Below are positions 30,261 through 44,900 of a DNA stretch of 64,000 bases, piece by piece. The DNA comes from Symsagittifera roscoffensis (taxonomy: Eukaryota; Xenacoelomorpha; Acoela; Convolutidae): positions 51,538,312 to 51,602,311 of the forward strand of contig NC_087066.1 of NCBI RefSeq assembly GCF_963678635.1, given 5' to 3'. The notes under the pieces were generated by a model. That model saw only the letters and a list, made by a program, of their open reading frames with translations, searched no databases and was not told the origin of the DNA. Each line of letters opens with the position of its first letter. Position 1 is the first letter of the stretch. A program made the position numbers and the translations under genes.

Positions 30261-31899
30261 AACTATAACCAAGTCCTCTCTCTGCAACACTCCAGCACCA
30301 TTTGGCCACACACTTCACACCCAGTCGCAATAATCTAACAATACACAAACACAAACTACAACCAAGTCCTCTGTCTGCAACACTCCTTCACCCATTGGCC
30401 ACACATTTCACACCCAGTCGCAAAACTCTAACAAGACACAAACAAACACAAACTATAACCAATTCCTCTGTCTGCAACACTCCAGCGCGACTTGGCCACA
30501 CACTGCACACCCAATCGCAATACTCTAACAACAAAGAAACACAAACACAAACTATAACCAAGTCCTCTGTCTGCAACACTCCAGCACCACTTGGCCACAC
30601 ACTTCACATTCAGTCACAATACTCTAACAAGAGACAAACACAAACACAAACTATAACCAAGTCCTCTGAATGCAACACTCCAGCACCACTTTGCCGCACA
30701 CTTCACACCCAGTCGCAATACTCTAACAAGACACAAACACAAACTATGACCAAGTCCTCTGTCTGCAACATTCCAGCACCACTTAGCCACACACTTCACA
30801 CCCAGTCCCAATACTCTAACAAGACACAAACACAAATGCAAACTATAAGCAAGTCCTCTGTCTGCAACACTCCAGCACCACTTGGCCACACACTACACAC
30901 CCAGTCGCAATACTCTAACAAGACACAAACACAAACACAAACTATAACCCAGTCCTCTCTCTGCAACACTCCAGCACCTTTTGGCCACACTTCTCACCCA
31001 GTCGCAAAACTCTAACAAGACACAAACAAACACAAACTATCACCAAGTCCTCTGTCTGCAACACTCCAGCACCACTTTGCCGCACACTTCACACCCAGTC
31101 GCAATACTCTAACAAGACACAAACACAAACACAAACTATGACCAAGTCCTCTGTCTGCAACACTCCAGCGCCACTTGGCCACACACTTCACACCCAGTCT
31201 CAATACTCTAACAAGACACAAACACAAATGCAAACTATAAGCAACTCCTCTGTCTGCAACACTCCAGCACCACTTGGCCACACACTTCACACCCAGTCGC
31301 AATACATTAACAAGACACAAACACAAACACAAACTATAACCCAGTCCTCTCACTGCAACACTCCAGCACCACTTGGCCACACACTTCTCACCCAGTCGCA
31401 AAACTGTAACAAGACACAAACAAAAACAAACTAAAACCAAGTCCTCTGTCTGCAACACTCCAGCACCACTTTGCCGCACACTTCACATCCAGTCGCAATA
31501 CTCTAACAAGACACAAACACAAACACAAACTATGACCAATTCCTCTGTCTGCAACACTCCAGCACCACTTTGCCGCACACTTCACACCCAGTCGCAATAC
31601 TCTAACAAGACACAAACACAAACACAAACTATAACCTAGTCCTCTCTCTGCAACACTCCAGCACCACTTGGCCACACACTTCACACCCAGTCTCAATACT
31701 CTAACAATACACAAACACAAACTACAATCAAGTCCTCTGTCTGCAACACTCCAGCACCACTTGGCCACACACTTCTCACCCAGTCGCAAAACTCTATCAA
31801 GACACAAACAAACACAAACTAAAACCAAGTCCTCTGTCTGCAACACTTCAACATCACTTGGCCACACACTTCACACCCAGTCGCAATACTCTAAGAAGA

Positions 31900-34800
31900 C
31901 ACAAACACAAACACAAACTACAATCAATTCCTCTGTCTGCAACACTCCAGCACCACTTGGCCACACACTTCTCACCCAGTCGCAAAACTCTATCAAGACA
32001 CAAACAAACACAAACTAAAACCAAGTCCTCTGTCTGCAACACTCCAGCACCACTTGGCCACACACTTCACACCCACTCTCAATACTCTAACAAGACACAA
32101 ACACAAATGCAAACTTTATGCAAGTCCTCTGTCTGCAACACTCGAGCACCACTTGGCCACACACTTCACACCCAGTCGCAATACTCTAACAAGACACAAA
32201 CACAAACACAAACTATAACCAAGTCCTCTCTCTGCAACACTCCAGCACCATTGGCCACACACTTCACACCCAGTCGCAATAATTTAACAAAACACAAACA
32301 CAAACTACAACCAAGTCCTCTGTCTGCAACACTCCAGCACCACTTGGCCACACATTTCACACCCAGTCGCAAAACTCTAACAATACACAAACAAACACAA
32401 ACTATAACCAATTCCTCTGTCTGCAACACTCCAGCGCCACTTGGCCACACACTGCACACCCAATCGCAATACTCTAACAATACAGAAACACAAACACAAA
32501 CTATAACCAAGTCCTCTGTCTGCAACACTCCAGCACCACTTGGCCACACACTTCACACTCAGTCACAATACTCTAACAAGAGACAAACACAAACACAAAC
32601 ACAAACTATAACCAAGTCCTCTGAATGCAACACTCCAGCACCACTTTGCCGCACACTTCACACCCAGTCGCAATACTCTAACAAGACACAAACACAAACA
32701 CAAACTATGACCAAGTCCTCTGTCTGCAACACTCCAGCAACACTTGGCCACCCACTTCACACCCAGTCTCAATACTCTAACAAGACACAAACACAAATGC
32801 AAACTTTATGCAAGTCCTCTGAATGCAACACTCCAGCACCACTTTGCCGCACACTTCACACCCAGTCGCAAAACTCTATCAAGACACAAACAAACACAAA
32901 CTAAAACCAAGTCCTCTGTCTGCAACACTCCAGCACCACTTGGCCACACACTTCACACCCACTCTCAATACTCTAACAAGACACAAACACAAATGCAAAC
33001 TTTATGCAAGTCCTCTGTCTGCAACACTCGAGCACCACTTGGCCACACACTTCACACCCAGTCGCAATACTCTAACAAGACACAAACACAAACACAAACT
33101 ATAACCAAGTCCTCTCTCTGCAACACTCCAGCACCATTGGCCACACACTTCACACCCAGTCGCAATAATTTAACAAAACACAAACACAAACTACAACCAA
33201 GTCCTCTGTCTGCAACACTCCAGCACCACTTGGCCACACATTTCACACCCAGTCGCAAAACTCTAACAATACACAAACAAACACAAACTGTAACCAATTC
33301 CTCTGTCTGCAACACTCCAGCGCCACTTGGCCACACACTGCACACCCAATCGCAATACTCTAACAATACAGAAACACAAACACAAACTATAGCCAAGTCC
33401 TCTGTCTGCAACACTCCAGCACCACTTGGCCACACACTTCACACTCAGTCACAATACTCTAACAAGAGACAAACACAAACACAAACACAAACTATAACCA
33501 AGTCCTCTGAATGCAACACTCCAGCACCACTTTGCCGCACACTTCACACCCAGTCGCAATACTCTAACAAGACACAAACACAAACACAAACTATGACCAA
33601 GTCCTCTGTCTGCAACACTCCAGCAACACTTGGCCACCCACTTCACACCCAGTCTCAATACTCTAACAAGACACAAACACAAATGCAAACTTTATGCAAG
33701 TCCTCTGAATGCAACACTCCAGCACCACTTTGCCGCACACTTCACACCCAGTCGCAATACTCTAACAAGACACAAACACAAACACAAACTATGACCAAGT
33801 CCTCTGTCTGCAACACTCCAGCAACACTTGGCCACCCACTTCACACCCAGTCTCAATACTCTAACAAGACACAAACACAAATGCAAACTTTATGCAAGTC
33901 CTCTGTCTGCAACACTCGAGCACCACTTGGCCACACACTTCACACCCAGTCGCAATACTCTAACAAGACACAAACACAAACACAAACTATGACCAAGTCC
34001 TCTGTCTGCAACACTCCAGCACCACTTGGCCATACACTTCACACCCACTCTCAATACTCTAACAAGACACAAACACAAATGCAAACTTTATGCAAGTCCT
34101 CTGTCTGCAACACTCGAGCACCACTTGGCCACACACTTCACACCCAGTCGCAATACTCTAACAAGACACAAACACAAACACAAACACTATAACCAAGTCC
34201 TCTCTCTGCAACACTCCAGCACCATAGGCCACACACTTCACACCCAGTCGCAATAATTTAACAAAACACAAACACAAACTACAACCAAGTCCTCTGTCTG
34301 CAACACTCGAGCACCACTTGGCCACACACTTCACACCCAGTCGCAATACTCTAACAAGACACAAACACAAACACAAACACTATAACCAAGTCCTCTCTTT
34401 GCAACACTCCAGCACCATAGGCCACACACTTCACACCCAGTCGCAATAATTTAACAAAACACAAACACAAACTACAACCAAGTCCTCTGTCTGCAACACT
34501 CCAGCACCACTTGGCCACACATTTCACACCCAGTCGCAAAACTCTAACAAGACACAAACAAACACAAACTATAACCAATTCCTCTGTCTGCAACACTCCA
34601 GCGCCACTTGGCCACACACTGCACACCCAATCGCAATACTCTAACAATACAGAAACACAAACACAAACTATAACCAAGTCCTCTGTCTGCAACACTCCAG
34701 CACCACTTGGCCACACACTTCACACTCAGTCACAATACTCTAACAAGAGACAAACACAAACACAAACTATAACCAAGTCCTCTGAATGCAACACTCCAGC

Positions 34801-36600
34801 ACCACTTTGCCGCACACTTCACACCCAGTCGCAATACTCTAACAAGACACAAACACAAACACAAACTATGACCAAGTCCTCTGTCTGCAACACTCCAGCA
34901 ACACTTGGCCACCCACTTCACACCCAGTCTCAATACTCTAACAAGACACAAACACAAATGCAAACTTTATGCATGTCCTCTGAATGCAACACTCCAGCAC
35001 CACTTTGCCGCACACTTCACACCCAGTCGCAATACTCTAACAAGACACAAACACAAACACAAACTATGACCAAGTCCTCTGTCTGCAACACTCCAGCAAC
35101 TTTTGGCCACCCACTTCACACCCAGTCTCAATAATCTAACAAGACACAAACACAAATGCAAACTTTATGCAAGTCCTCTGTCTGCAACACTCGAGCACCA
35201 CTTGGCCACACACTTCACACCCAGTCGCAATACTCTAACAAGACACAAACACAAACACAAACTATAACCCAGTCCTCTCTCTGCAACACTCCAGCACCAG
35301 TTGGCCACACACTTCACACCCAGTCGCAATAATCTAACAATACACAAACACAAACTACAACCAAGTCCTCTGTCTGCAACACTCCAGCACCACTTGGCCA
35401 CACATTTCACACCCAGTCGCAAAACTCTAACAAGACACAAACAAACAGAAACTATAACCAATTCCTCTGTCTGCAACACTCCAGCGTCACTTGGCCACAC
35501 ACTGCACACCCAATCGCAATACTCTAACAATACAGAAACACAAACACAAACTATAACCAAGTCCTCTGTCTGCAACACTCCAGCACCACTTGGCCACACA
35601 CTTCACACTCAGTCACAATACTCTAACAAGAGACAAACACAAACACAAACTATAACCAAGTCCTCTGAATGCAACACTCCAGCACCACTTTGCCGCACAC
35701 TTCACACCCAGTCGCAATACTCTAACAAGACACAAACACAAACACAAACTATGACCAAGTCCTATGTCTGCAACACTCCAGCAACACTTGGCCACCCACT
35801 TCACACCCAGTCTCAATACTCTAACAAGACACAAACACAAATGCAAACTTTATGCATGTCCTCTGAATGCAACACTCCAGCACCACTTTGCCGCACACTT
35901 CACACCCAGTCGCAATACTCTAACAAGACACAAACACAAACTATGACCAAGTCCTCTGTCTGCAACACTCCAGCAACTTTTGGCCACCCACTTCACACCC
36001 AGTCTCAATAATCTAACAAGACACAAACACAAATGCAAACTTTATGCAAGTCCTCTGTCTGCAACACTCGAGCACCACTTGGCCACACACTTCACACCCA
36101 GTCGCAATACTCTAACAAGACACAAACACAAACACAAACTATAACCCAGTCCTCTCTCTGCAACACTCCAGCACCATTTGGCCACACACTTCACACCCAG
36201 TCGCAATAATCTAACAATACACAAACACAAACTACAACCAAGTCCTCTGTCTGCAACACTCCAGCACCACTTGGCCACACATTTCACACCCAATCGCAAA
36301 ACTCTAACAAGACACAAATAAACAGAAACTATAACCAATTCCTCTGTCTGCAACACTCCAGCGTCACTTGGCCACACACTGCACACCCAATCGCAATACT
36401 CTAACAATACAGAAACACAAACACAAACTATAACCAAGTCCTCTGTCTGCAACACTACAGCACCATTTGGCCACACACTTCACACTCAGTCACAATACTC
36501 TAACAAGAGACAAACACAAACACAAACTATAACCAAGTCCTCTGAATGCAACACTCCAGCACCACTTTGCCGCACACTTCACACCCAGTCGCAATACTCT
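31900..36600 (+). repeat. Higher-order repeat, ~880-bp period with 198-bp dimers
   Basis: An ~880-bp group of units recurs several times: 32,166 to 33,052 and 32,563 to 33,449 at 886 bp, then 34,730 to 35,613 at 883 bp and 35,165 to 36,042 at 877 bp. Within it a 198-bp dimer is multiplied (33,449, 33,692 and 33,890). Markers are TCTGAATGCAACACTCC, CACTTTGCCGCACAC, AAACTTTATGCAAG and ACACTCGAGCACC (a XhoI site). Confidence 0.85.
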
Positions 36601-37539
36601 AACAAGACACAAACACAAACACAAACTATGACCAAGTCCTCTGTCTGCAACACTCCAGCACCACTTGGCCACACACTTCACACCCAGTCTCAATACTCTA
36701 ACAAGACACAAACACAAATGCAAACTATAAGCAAGTCCTCTGTCTGCAACACTCCAGCACCACTTGGCCACACACTTCACACCCAGTCGCAATACTCTAA
36801 CAAGACACAAACACAAACACAAACTATAACCCAGTCCTCTCTCTGCAACACTCCTGCAGCTTTTGGCCACACACTTCTCACCCAGTCGCAAAACTCTAAC
36901 AAGACACAATTAAACACAAACTATAACCAAGTCCTCTGTCTGCAACACTCCAGCACCACTTTGCCTCACACTTCACACCCAGTCGCAATACTCTAACAAG
37001 ACAAAAACACAAACACAAACTATGACCAAGTCCTCTGTCTGCAACACTCCAGCACCACTTGGCCACACATTTCACACCCAGTCTCAATACTCTAACAAGA
37101 CACAAACACAAATGCAAACTATAAGCAAGTCCTCTGTCTGCAACACTCCAGCACCACTTGGTCACACACTTCACACCCAGTCGCAATACACTAACAAGAC
37201 ACAAACACAAACACAAACTATAACCCAGTCCTCTCTATGCAACACTCCAGCACCTTTTGGCCACACACTTCACACCCAGTCGCAGTAATCTAACAATACA
37301 CAAACACAAACTACAACCAAGTCCTCTGTCTGCAACACTCCAGCACCACTTGGCCACACACTTCTCACCCAGTCGCAAAACTCTAACAAGACACAAACAA
37401 ACACAAACTAAAACCAAGTCCTCTGTCTGCAACACTCCAGCACCACTTTACCGCACACTTCACACCCAGTCGCAATACTCTAACAAGACACAAACACAAA
37501 CACAAACTATGACCAAGTCCTCTGTCTGCAACACTCCAT

Positions 37540-39900
37540 CACCACTTTGCCGCACACTTCACACCCAGTCGCAATACTCTAACAAGACACAAACACAAAC
37601 ACAAACTATAACCCAGTCCTCTCTCTGCAACACTCCAGCACCACTTGGCCACACACTTCACACCCAGTCTCAATACTCTAACAAGACACGAACACAAAAG
37701 CAAACTATAAGCAAGTCCTCTGTCTGCAACACTCCAGCACCACTTGGCCACACACTTCACACCCAGTCGCAATACTCTAACAAGACACAAACACAAACAC
37801 AAACTATAACCCAGTCCTCTCTCTGCAACACTCCAGCACCTTTTGGCCACACACTTCACACCCAGGCGCAGTAATCTAACAATCCACAAACACAAACTAC
37901 AACCAAGTCCTCTGTCTGCAACACTCCAGCACCACTTGGCCACACACGTCTCACCCAGTCGCAATACTCTAACAAGACACAAACACAAACACAAACTATA
38001 ACCAAGTCCTCCGTCTGCAACACTCCAGCACCACTTTGCCGCACACTTTACACCCAGTCGCAATACTCTAACAAGACACAAACACAAACACAAACTATGA
38101 CCAAGTCCTCTGTCTGCAACACTCCAGCACCACTTTGCCGCACACTTCACACCCAGTCGCAATAATCTAACAAGACACAAACACAAACTATAACCCAGTC
38201 CTCTCTCTGCAACACTCCAGCACCACTTGGCCACACACTTCACACCCAGTCGCAATAATCTAACAATACACAAACACAAACTACAACCAAGTCCTCTGTC
38301 TGCAACACTCCAGCACAACTTGGCCACACACTTCACACCCAGTCGCAAAACTCTAACAAGACACAAGCAAACGCAAACTATAACCAATTCCTCTGTCTGC
38401 AACACTCCAGCGCCACTTGGCCACACACTTCACGCCCAATCGCAATACTCTAACAAGACAGAAACACAAACACAAACTATAACCAAGTCCTCTGTCTGCA
38501 ATGCAACACTCGAGCACCAATTGGCCACACACTTCACACTCAGTCACAATACTCTAATAAGAGACAAACACAAACACAAACTATAACCAAGTCCTCTGTC
38601 TGCAACACTCCAGCACCACTTTGCCGCACACTTCATACCCAGTCGCAATACTCTAACAAGACACAAACACAAACACAAACTATGACCAAGTCCTCTGTCT
38701 GCAACACTCCAGCACCAATTTGCCGCACACTTCACACCCAGTCGCAATACTCTAACAAGACACAAACACAAACACAAACTATAACCCAGTCCTCTCTCTG
38801 CAACACTCCAGCACCAATTGGCCACACACTTCACACCCAGTCGCAATAATCTAACAATACACAAACACAAACTACAACCAAGTCCTCTGTCTGCAACACT
38901 CCAGCACCACTTGGCCACACACTTCATACCCAGTCGCAAAACTCTAACAAGACACAAGCCAACACAAACTATAACCAATTCCTCTGTCTGCAACACTCCA
39001 GCGCCACTTGGCCACACACTTCACGCCCAATCGCAATACTCTAACAAGACAGAAACACAAACACAAACTATAACCAAGTCCTCTGTCTGCAATGCAACAC
39101 TCGAGCACCAATTGGCCACACACTTCACACTCAGTCACAATACTCTAATAAGAGACAAACACAAACACAAACTATAACCAAGTCCTCTGTCTGCAACACT
39201 CCAGCACCACTTTGCCGCACACTTCATACCCAGTCGCAATACTCTAACAAGAAACAAACACAAACACAAACTATAACCAAGTCCTCTGTCTGCAATGCAA
39301 CACTCGAGCACCAATTGGCCACACACTTCACACTCAGTCACAATACTCTAATAAGAGACAAACACAAACACAAACTATAACCAAGTCCTGTCTGCAACAC
39401 TCCAGCACCACTTTGCCGCACACTTCACACCCAGTCGCAATACTCTAACAAGACACAAACACAAACACAAACACAAACTATAACCCAGTCCTCTCTCTGC
39501 AACACTCCAGCACCAATTGGCCACACACTTCACACCCAGTCGCAATAATCTAACAATACACAAACACAAACTACAACCAAGTCCTCTGTCTGCAACACTC
39601 CAGCACCACTTGGCCACACACTTAACACCCAGTCGCAAAACTCTAACAAGACACAAACAAACACAAACTATAACCAATTCCTCTGTCTGCAACACTCCAG
39701 CGCCACTTGGCCACACACTTCACACCCAATCGCAATACTCTAACAAGACAGAAACACAAACACAAACTATAACCAAGTCCTCTGTCTGCAATGCAACACT
39801 CGAGCACCACTTGGCCACACACTTCACACTCAGTCACAATACTCTAATAAGAGACAAACACAAACACAAACTATAACCAAGTCCTGTCTGCAACCTTCCA
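37540..39900 (+). repeat. Higher-order repeat, 591-bp period
   Basis: The strings 38,227-38,586 and 38,818-39,177 are 591 bp apart. A third, less regular copy follows at 39,517. The marker is a unit with a 5-base duplication, CTGCAATGCAACACTCGAGC, absent from the rest of the array. Confidence 0.85.
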
Positions 39901-40439
39901 GCAACACTTTTCCGCACACTTCACATCCAGTCGCAATACTCTAACAAGACACAAACACAAACACAAACTATGACCAAGTCCTCTGTCTGCAACACTCCAG
40001 CACCACTTGGCCACACACTTCACACCCAGTCTCAATACTCTAACAAGACACAAACACAAATGCAAACTATAAGCAAGTCCTCTGTATGCAACACTCCAGC
40101 ACCACTTGGCCACACACTTCACACCTAGTCGCAATACTCTAACAAGACACAAACACAAACACAAAGTATAACCAAGTCCTCTGTCTTCAACACTCCAGCA
40201 CCACTTGGCCACACACTTCACACTCAGTCACAATACTCTAATAAGAGACAAACACAAACACAAACTATAACCAATTCCTCTGTCTGCAACACTCCAGCGC
40301 CACTTTGCCGCACACTTCACACCCAGTCGCAATACTCAAACAAGACACAAACACAAACACAAACTATGACCAAGTCCTCTGTCTGCAACACTCCAGCACC
40401 ACTTGGCCACACACTTCACACCCAGTCGCAACTCTCTAA

Positions 40440-41961
40440 CAAGACACAAACACAAAACAAATACAAGCAAGTCCTCTATCTGCAACACTACAGCACCACT
40501 TGGCCACATACTTCACATCCAGTCGCAATACTATAACTAGACACAAATACAAACACAAACACAATCTTTAACTAAGTCCTCTGTCTGCAACACTCCAGAA
40601 CCACTAGGCCACACACTCTACACCCAGTCACAATACTCTAACAAGACACAAACACAATTTATAATCAATTCCTCTGTCTGCAACACTCCAGCGCCACTTG
40701 GCCACACACTTCACACCCAGTCGCAATACTCTAGCAGGACACAAACACAAACACAAACACAAAATATAACCAAGTCCTCTGTCTGCAACACTCCAACATC
40801 ACTTGGCGACACACTTCACAGCCAGTCGCAGTACTCTAACAAGATACAAACACAAACACAAATTATAACCAAGTCCTCTGTCTGCAACACTCCATCACCA
40901 CTTGGCCACACACTTCACACCCAGTCACAATACTCTAACAAGAGACAAACTTAAACTATAACCAAATCCTCTTTCTGCAACACTCAAGCACCACTTGGCC
41001 ACACACTTCACACCTAGTCTCAATGCTCTAACAAGACGCAAACACAAACACAAACTATAACCAAGTCCTCTGTCTGCATCACTCCAGCACCACTTGGCCA
41101 CACACTTCACGCCCAGTTATAATACTCTAACAAGACACAAACACAAATGCAAACTATAACCAAGTCCTCTGTCCGCAAGTTTCCATCAACACTTGACCAC
41201 ACTCTTCACACCCAGTCACAATACTCTAACCAGATTCAAATACAAACACAAACTGTAACCAAGTCCTCTGTCTGCAAAATTCCATCAACACTTGGCCACT
41301 CTCTTCACACCCAGTCGCAATTTTCTAACAAGATACAAACACAAACACAAACTTCCTTGGCCACACAATTCACAGCCAGTCGCAGTACCCTAACAAGATA
41401 CAAACACAAACACAAATTATAACCAAGTCCTCTGTCTGTAACGCTCCAGCACCACTTGGCCACACACTTCACACCCAGTCACAATACTCTAACAAGAGAC
41501 GAACACAAACACAAACTATAACCAAGACCACTGTCTGCAACACTCAAGCACCACTTGGCCACACACATCACACCCAGTCGCAATACTCTAACATGACACA
41601 AACACAAACACAAACTATATACATGTCCTCTGTCTGCAACACTCCAGCACCACTTGGCCACACACTTCACGTCCAGTCACAATACTCTAACAAGACACAA
41701 ACACAAACATAATCACAAAATATAATCAATTCTCTGTCTGCAACACTCCAACATCACTTGGCCACACAATTCATAGCCAGTCTTAGTACCCTAACAAGAG
41801 ACAAACACAAACACAAATTATAACCAAGTCATCTGTCTGCAACACTCCATCACCACTTGGCCACACACTTCACACACCCAGTCGCAATACTCTAACAAGA
41901 CACAAACACAAACACAATCACAAAATATAACCAAGTCCTCTGTCTGCAACACTCCAACATC
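40440..41961 (+). repeat. Transition zone to hexamer-expanded and second-type units
   Basis: Units here are more diverged and the hexamer run becomes longer. From 41,160 the second unit type (AGTTTCCATCAACACTTG) is regular. One internally deleted unit lies near 41,350 (ACTTCCTTGGCCAC). Confidence 0.7.
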
Positions 41962-44900
41962 ACTTGGCGACACACTTCACACCCAGTCACAATACTCTAA
42001 CAAGAGACGAGCACAAACACAAACTATAACGAAGACCTCTGTCTGCAACACTCAAGCACCACTTGGCCACACAAATCACACCCAGTCGCAATACTCTAAC
42101 AAGACACAAACACAAACACAATGTATATACAAGTCCTCTGTCTGCAACACTCCAGCACCACTTGGCCACACACTTCATGTCCAGTCACAATACTCTAACA
42201 AGACACAAACACAAACATAATCACAAAATATAATCAATTCTCTGTCTGCAACACTCCAACATCACTTGGCCACACAATTCATAGCCAGTCTTAGTACCCT
42301 AACAGGAGACAAACACAAACACAAATTATAACCAAGTCATCTGTCTGCAACACTCCATCACCACTTGGCCACAAACTTCACACACCCAGTCGCAATACTC
42401 TAACAAGACACAAACACAAACACAAACTATATATAAGTCCTCTGTCTGCAACACTCCAGCACCACTTGGCCACACACTTCACACCCAGTCACAATACTCT
42501 AGCAAGACACAAACACAAACACAAACACAAACACAAACACAAACACAAACACAAAATATAACCAAGCCCTCTGTCTGCAACACTCCAACATCACTTGGCC
42601 ACACAATTCACAGCCAGTCGCAGTACCCTAACAAGATACAAACACAAACACAAACTATAACCAAGTCCTCTGTCTGCAACACTCAAGCACCACTTGGCCA
42701 CACACTTCACACCCAGTCGCAATGCTCTAACAAGACACAAACACAAACACAAACACAAACTATAACCAAAGCCTCTGTCTGCAACACTCCAGCACCACTT
42801 GGCCGCACACTTCACACCCAGTCGCAATAATCTAACAAGACACAAACACAAACACAAACTATAACCAAGTCCTCTGTCTGCAACACTCCATCATCACTTG
42901 GCCACACACTTCACACACCCAGTCGCAATACTCTAACAAGACAAACACAAACAGAAACTATAAATAAGTCCTCTGTCTGCAACACTCCAGCACCACTTGG
43001 CCACACACTTCACACCCAGTCACAATACTCTAGCAAGACACAAACACAAACACAAACACAAACACAAACACAAACACAAACTCAAAATGTAACCAAGCCC
43101 TCTGTCTGCAACACTCCAACATCACTTGGCCACACAATTCACAGCCAGTCACAATACTCTAACAAGAGACGAACACAAACACAAACACAAACACAAACAC
43201 AAAATATAACCAAGCCCTCTGTCTGCAACACTCCAACATCACTTGGCCACACAATTCACAGCCAGTCGCAGTACCCTAACAAGATACAAACACAAACACA
43301 AACTATAACCAAGTCCTCTGTCTGCAACACTCCATCACCACTTGGCCACACACTTCACACCCAGTCACAATACTCTATTAAGAGACAAACGCAAACACAA
43401 ACTATAACCAAGTCCTCTGTCTGCAACACTCAAGCACCACTTGGCCACACACTTCACACCCAGTCGCAATGCTCTAACAAGACACAAACACAAACACAAA
43501 CACAAACTATAACCAAAGCCTCTGTCTGCAACACTCCAGAACCACTTGGCCGCACATTTCACACCCAGTTGCAATAATCTAACAAGACACAAACACAAAC
43601 ACAAACTATAACCAAGTCCTCTGTCTGCAACACTCCATCACCACTTGGCCACACACTTCGCACACCCAGTCGCAATACTCTAACAAGACACAAACACAAA
43701 CACAAACTATATATAAGTCCTGTGTCTGCAACACTCAAGCACCACTTGGCCACACACTTCACACCCAGTCACAATACTCTAGCAAGACACAAACACAAAC
43801 ACAAACACACACAAACACAAACACAAACACAAACAAATAACACAAAATGTAACCAAGCCCTCTGTCTGCAACACTCCAACATCACTTGGCCACACAATTC
43901 ACAGCCAGTCGCAGTACCCTAACAAGATACAAACACAAACACAAACTATAACCAAGTCCTCTGTCTGCAACACTCCATCACCACTTGGCCACACACTTCA
44001 CACCCAGTCACAATACTCTATTAAGAGACAAACACAAACACAAACTATAACCAAGTCCTCTGTCTGCAACACTCAAGCACCACTTGGCCACACACTTCAC
44101 ACCCAGTCGCAATGCTCTAACAAGACACAAACACAAACACAAACACAAACTATAACCAAAACCTCTGTCTGCAACACTCCAGCACCACTTGGCCACACAC
44201 TTCACACCCAGTCACAATACTCTAACAAGACAAACACAAATGCAGACTTTAACCAAGTCCTCTGTCCGCAAGTTTCCATCAACACTTGGCCACACTCTTC
44301 ACACCCAGTCAAAATACTCTAACCAGACACAAATACAAACACAAACTGTAACCAAGTCCTCTGTCTGCCAATTTCCATCAACACTTGGCCACTCTCATCA
44401 CACCCAGTCGCAAATTTCTAACAAGATACAAACACAAACACAAACTTCCTTGGCCACACAATTCACAGCCAGTCACAATACTCTAACCAGACACAAACAC
44501 AATCACAAACTATAACCAATTCCTCTGTCTGCAACGCTCCAGCACCACTTGACCACACACTCCACACCCAGTCACAATACTCTAACAAGAGACGAACGCA
44601 AACACAAACTATAACCAAGACCTCTGTCTGCAACACTCAAGCACCACTTGGCCACACACATCACATCCAGTCGCAATACTCTAACAAGACACAAACACAA
44701 ACACAAACACAAACTATATACAAGTCCTCTGTCTGCAACACTCAAGCACCACTTGGCCACACACTTCACACCCAGTCGCAATGCTCTAACAAGACACAAA
44801 CACAAACACAAACACAAACTATAACCAAGTCCTCTGTCTGCAACACTCAAGCACCACTTGGCCACACACTTCACACCCAGTCACAATACTCTAACAAGAC

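Noticed and set aside
32744-34192. 482-codon open frame on the plus strand within the array
   Set aside because: It is a chain of 33-residue translations of the satellite unit. The unit is stop-poor and a multiple of three bases, the opposite strand is open too, and variants show no preference for synonymous change.
42200-42320. Independent mobile element insertion in the array (units with ATAGCCAGTCTTAGTACC)
   Set aside because: These bases still align to the satellite unit with point changes, so they are a diverged unit and not foreign DNA.
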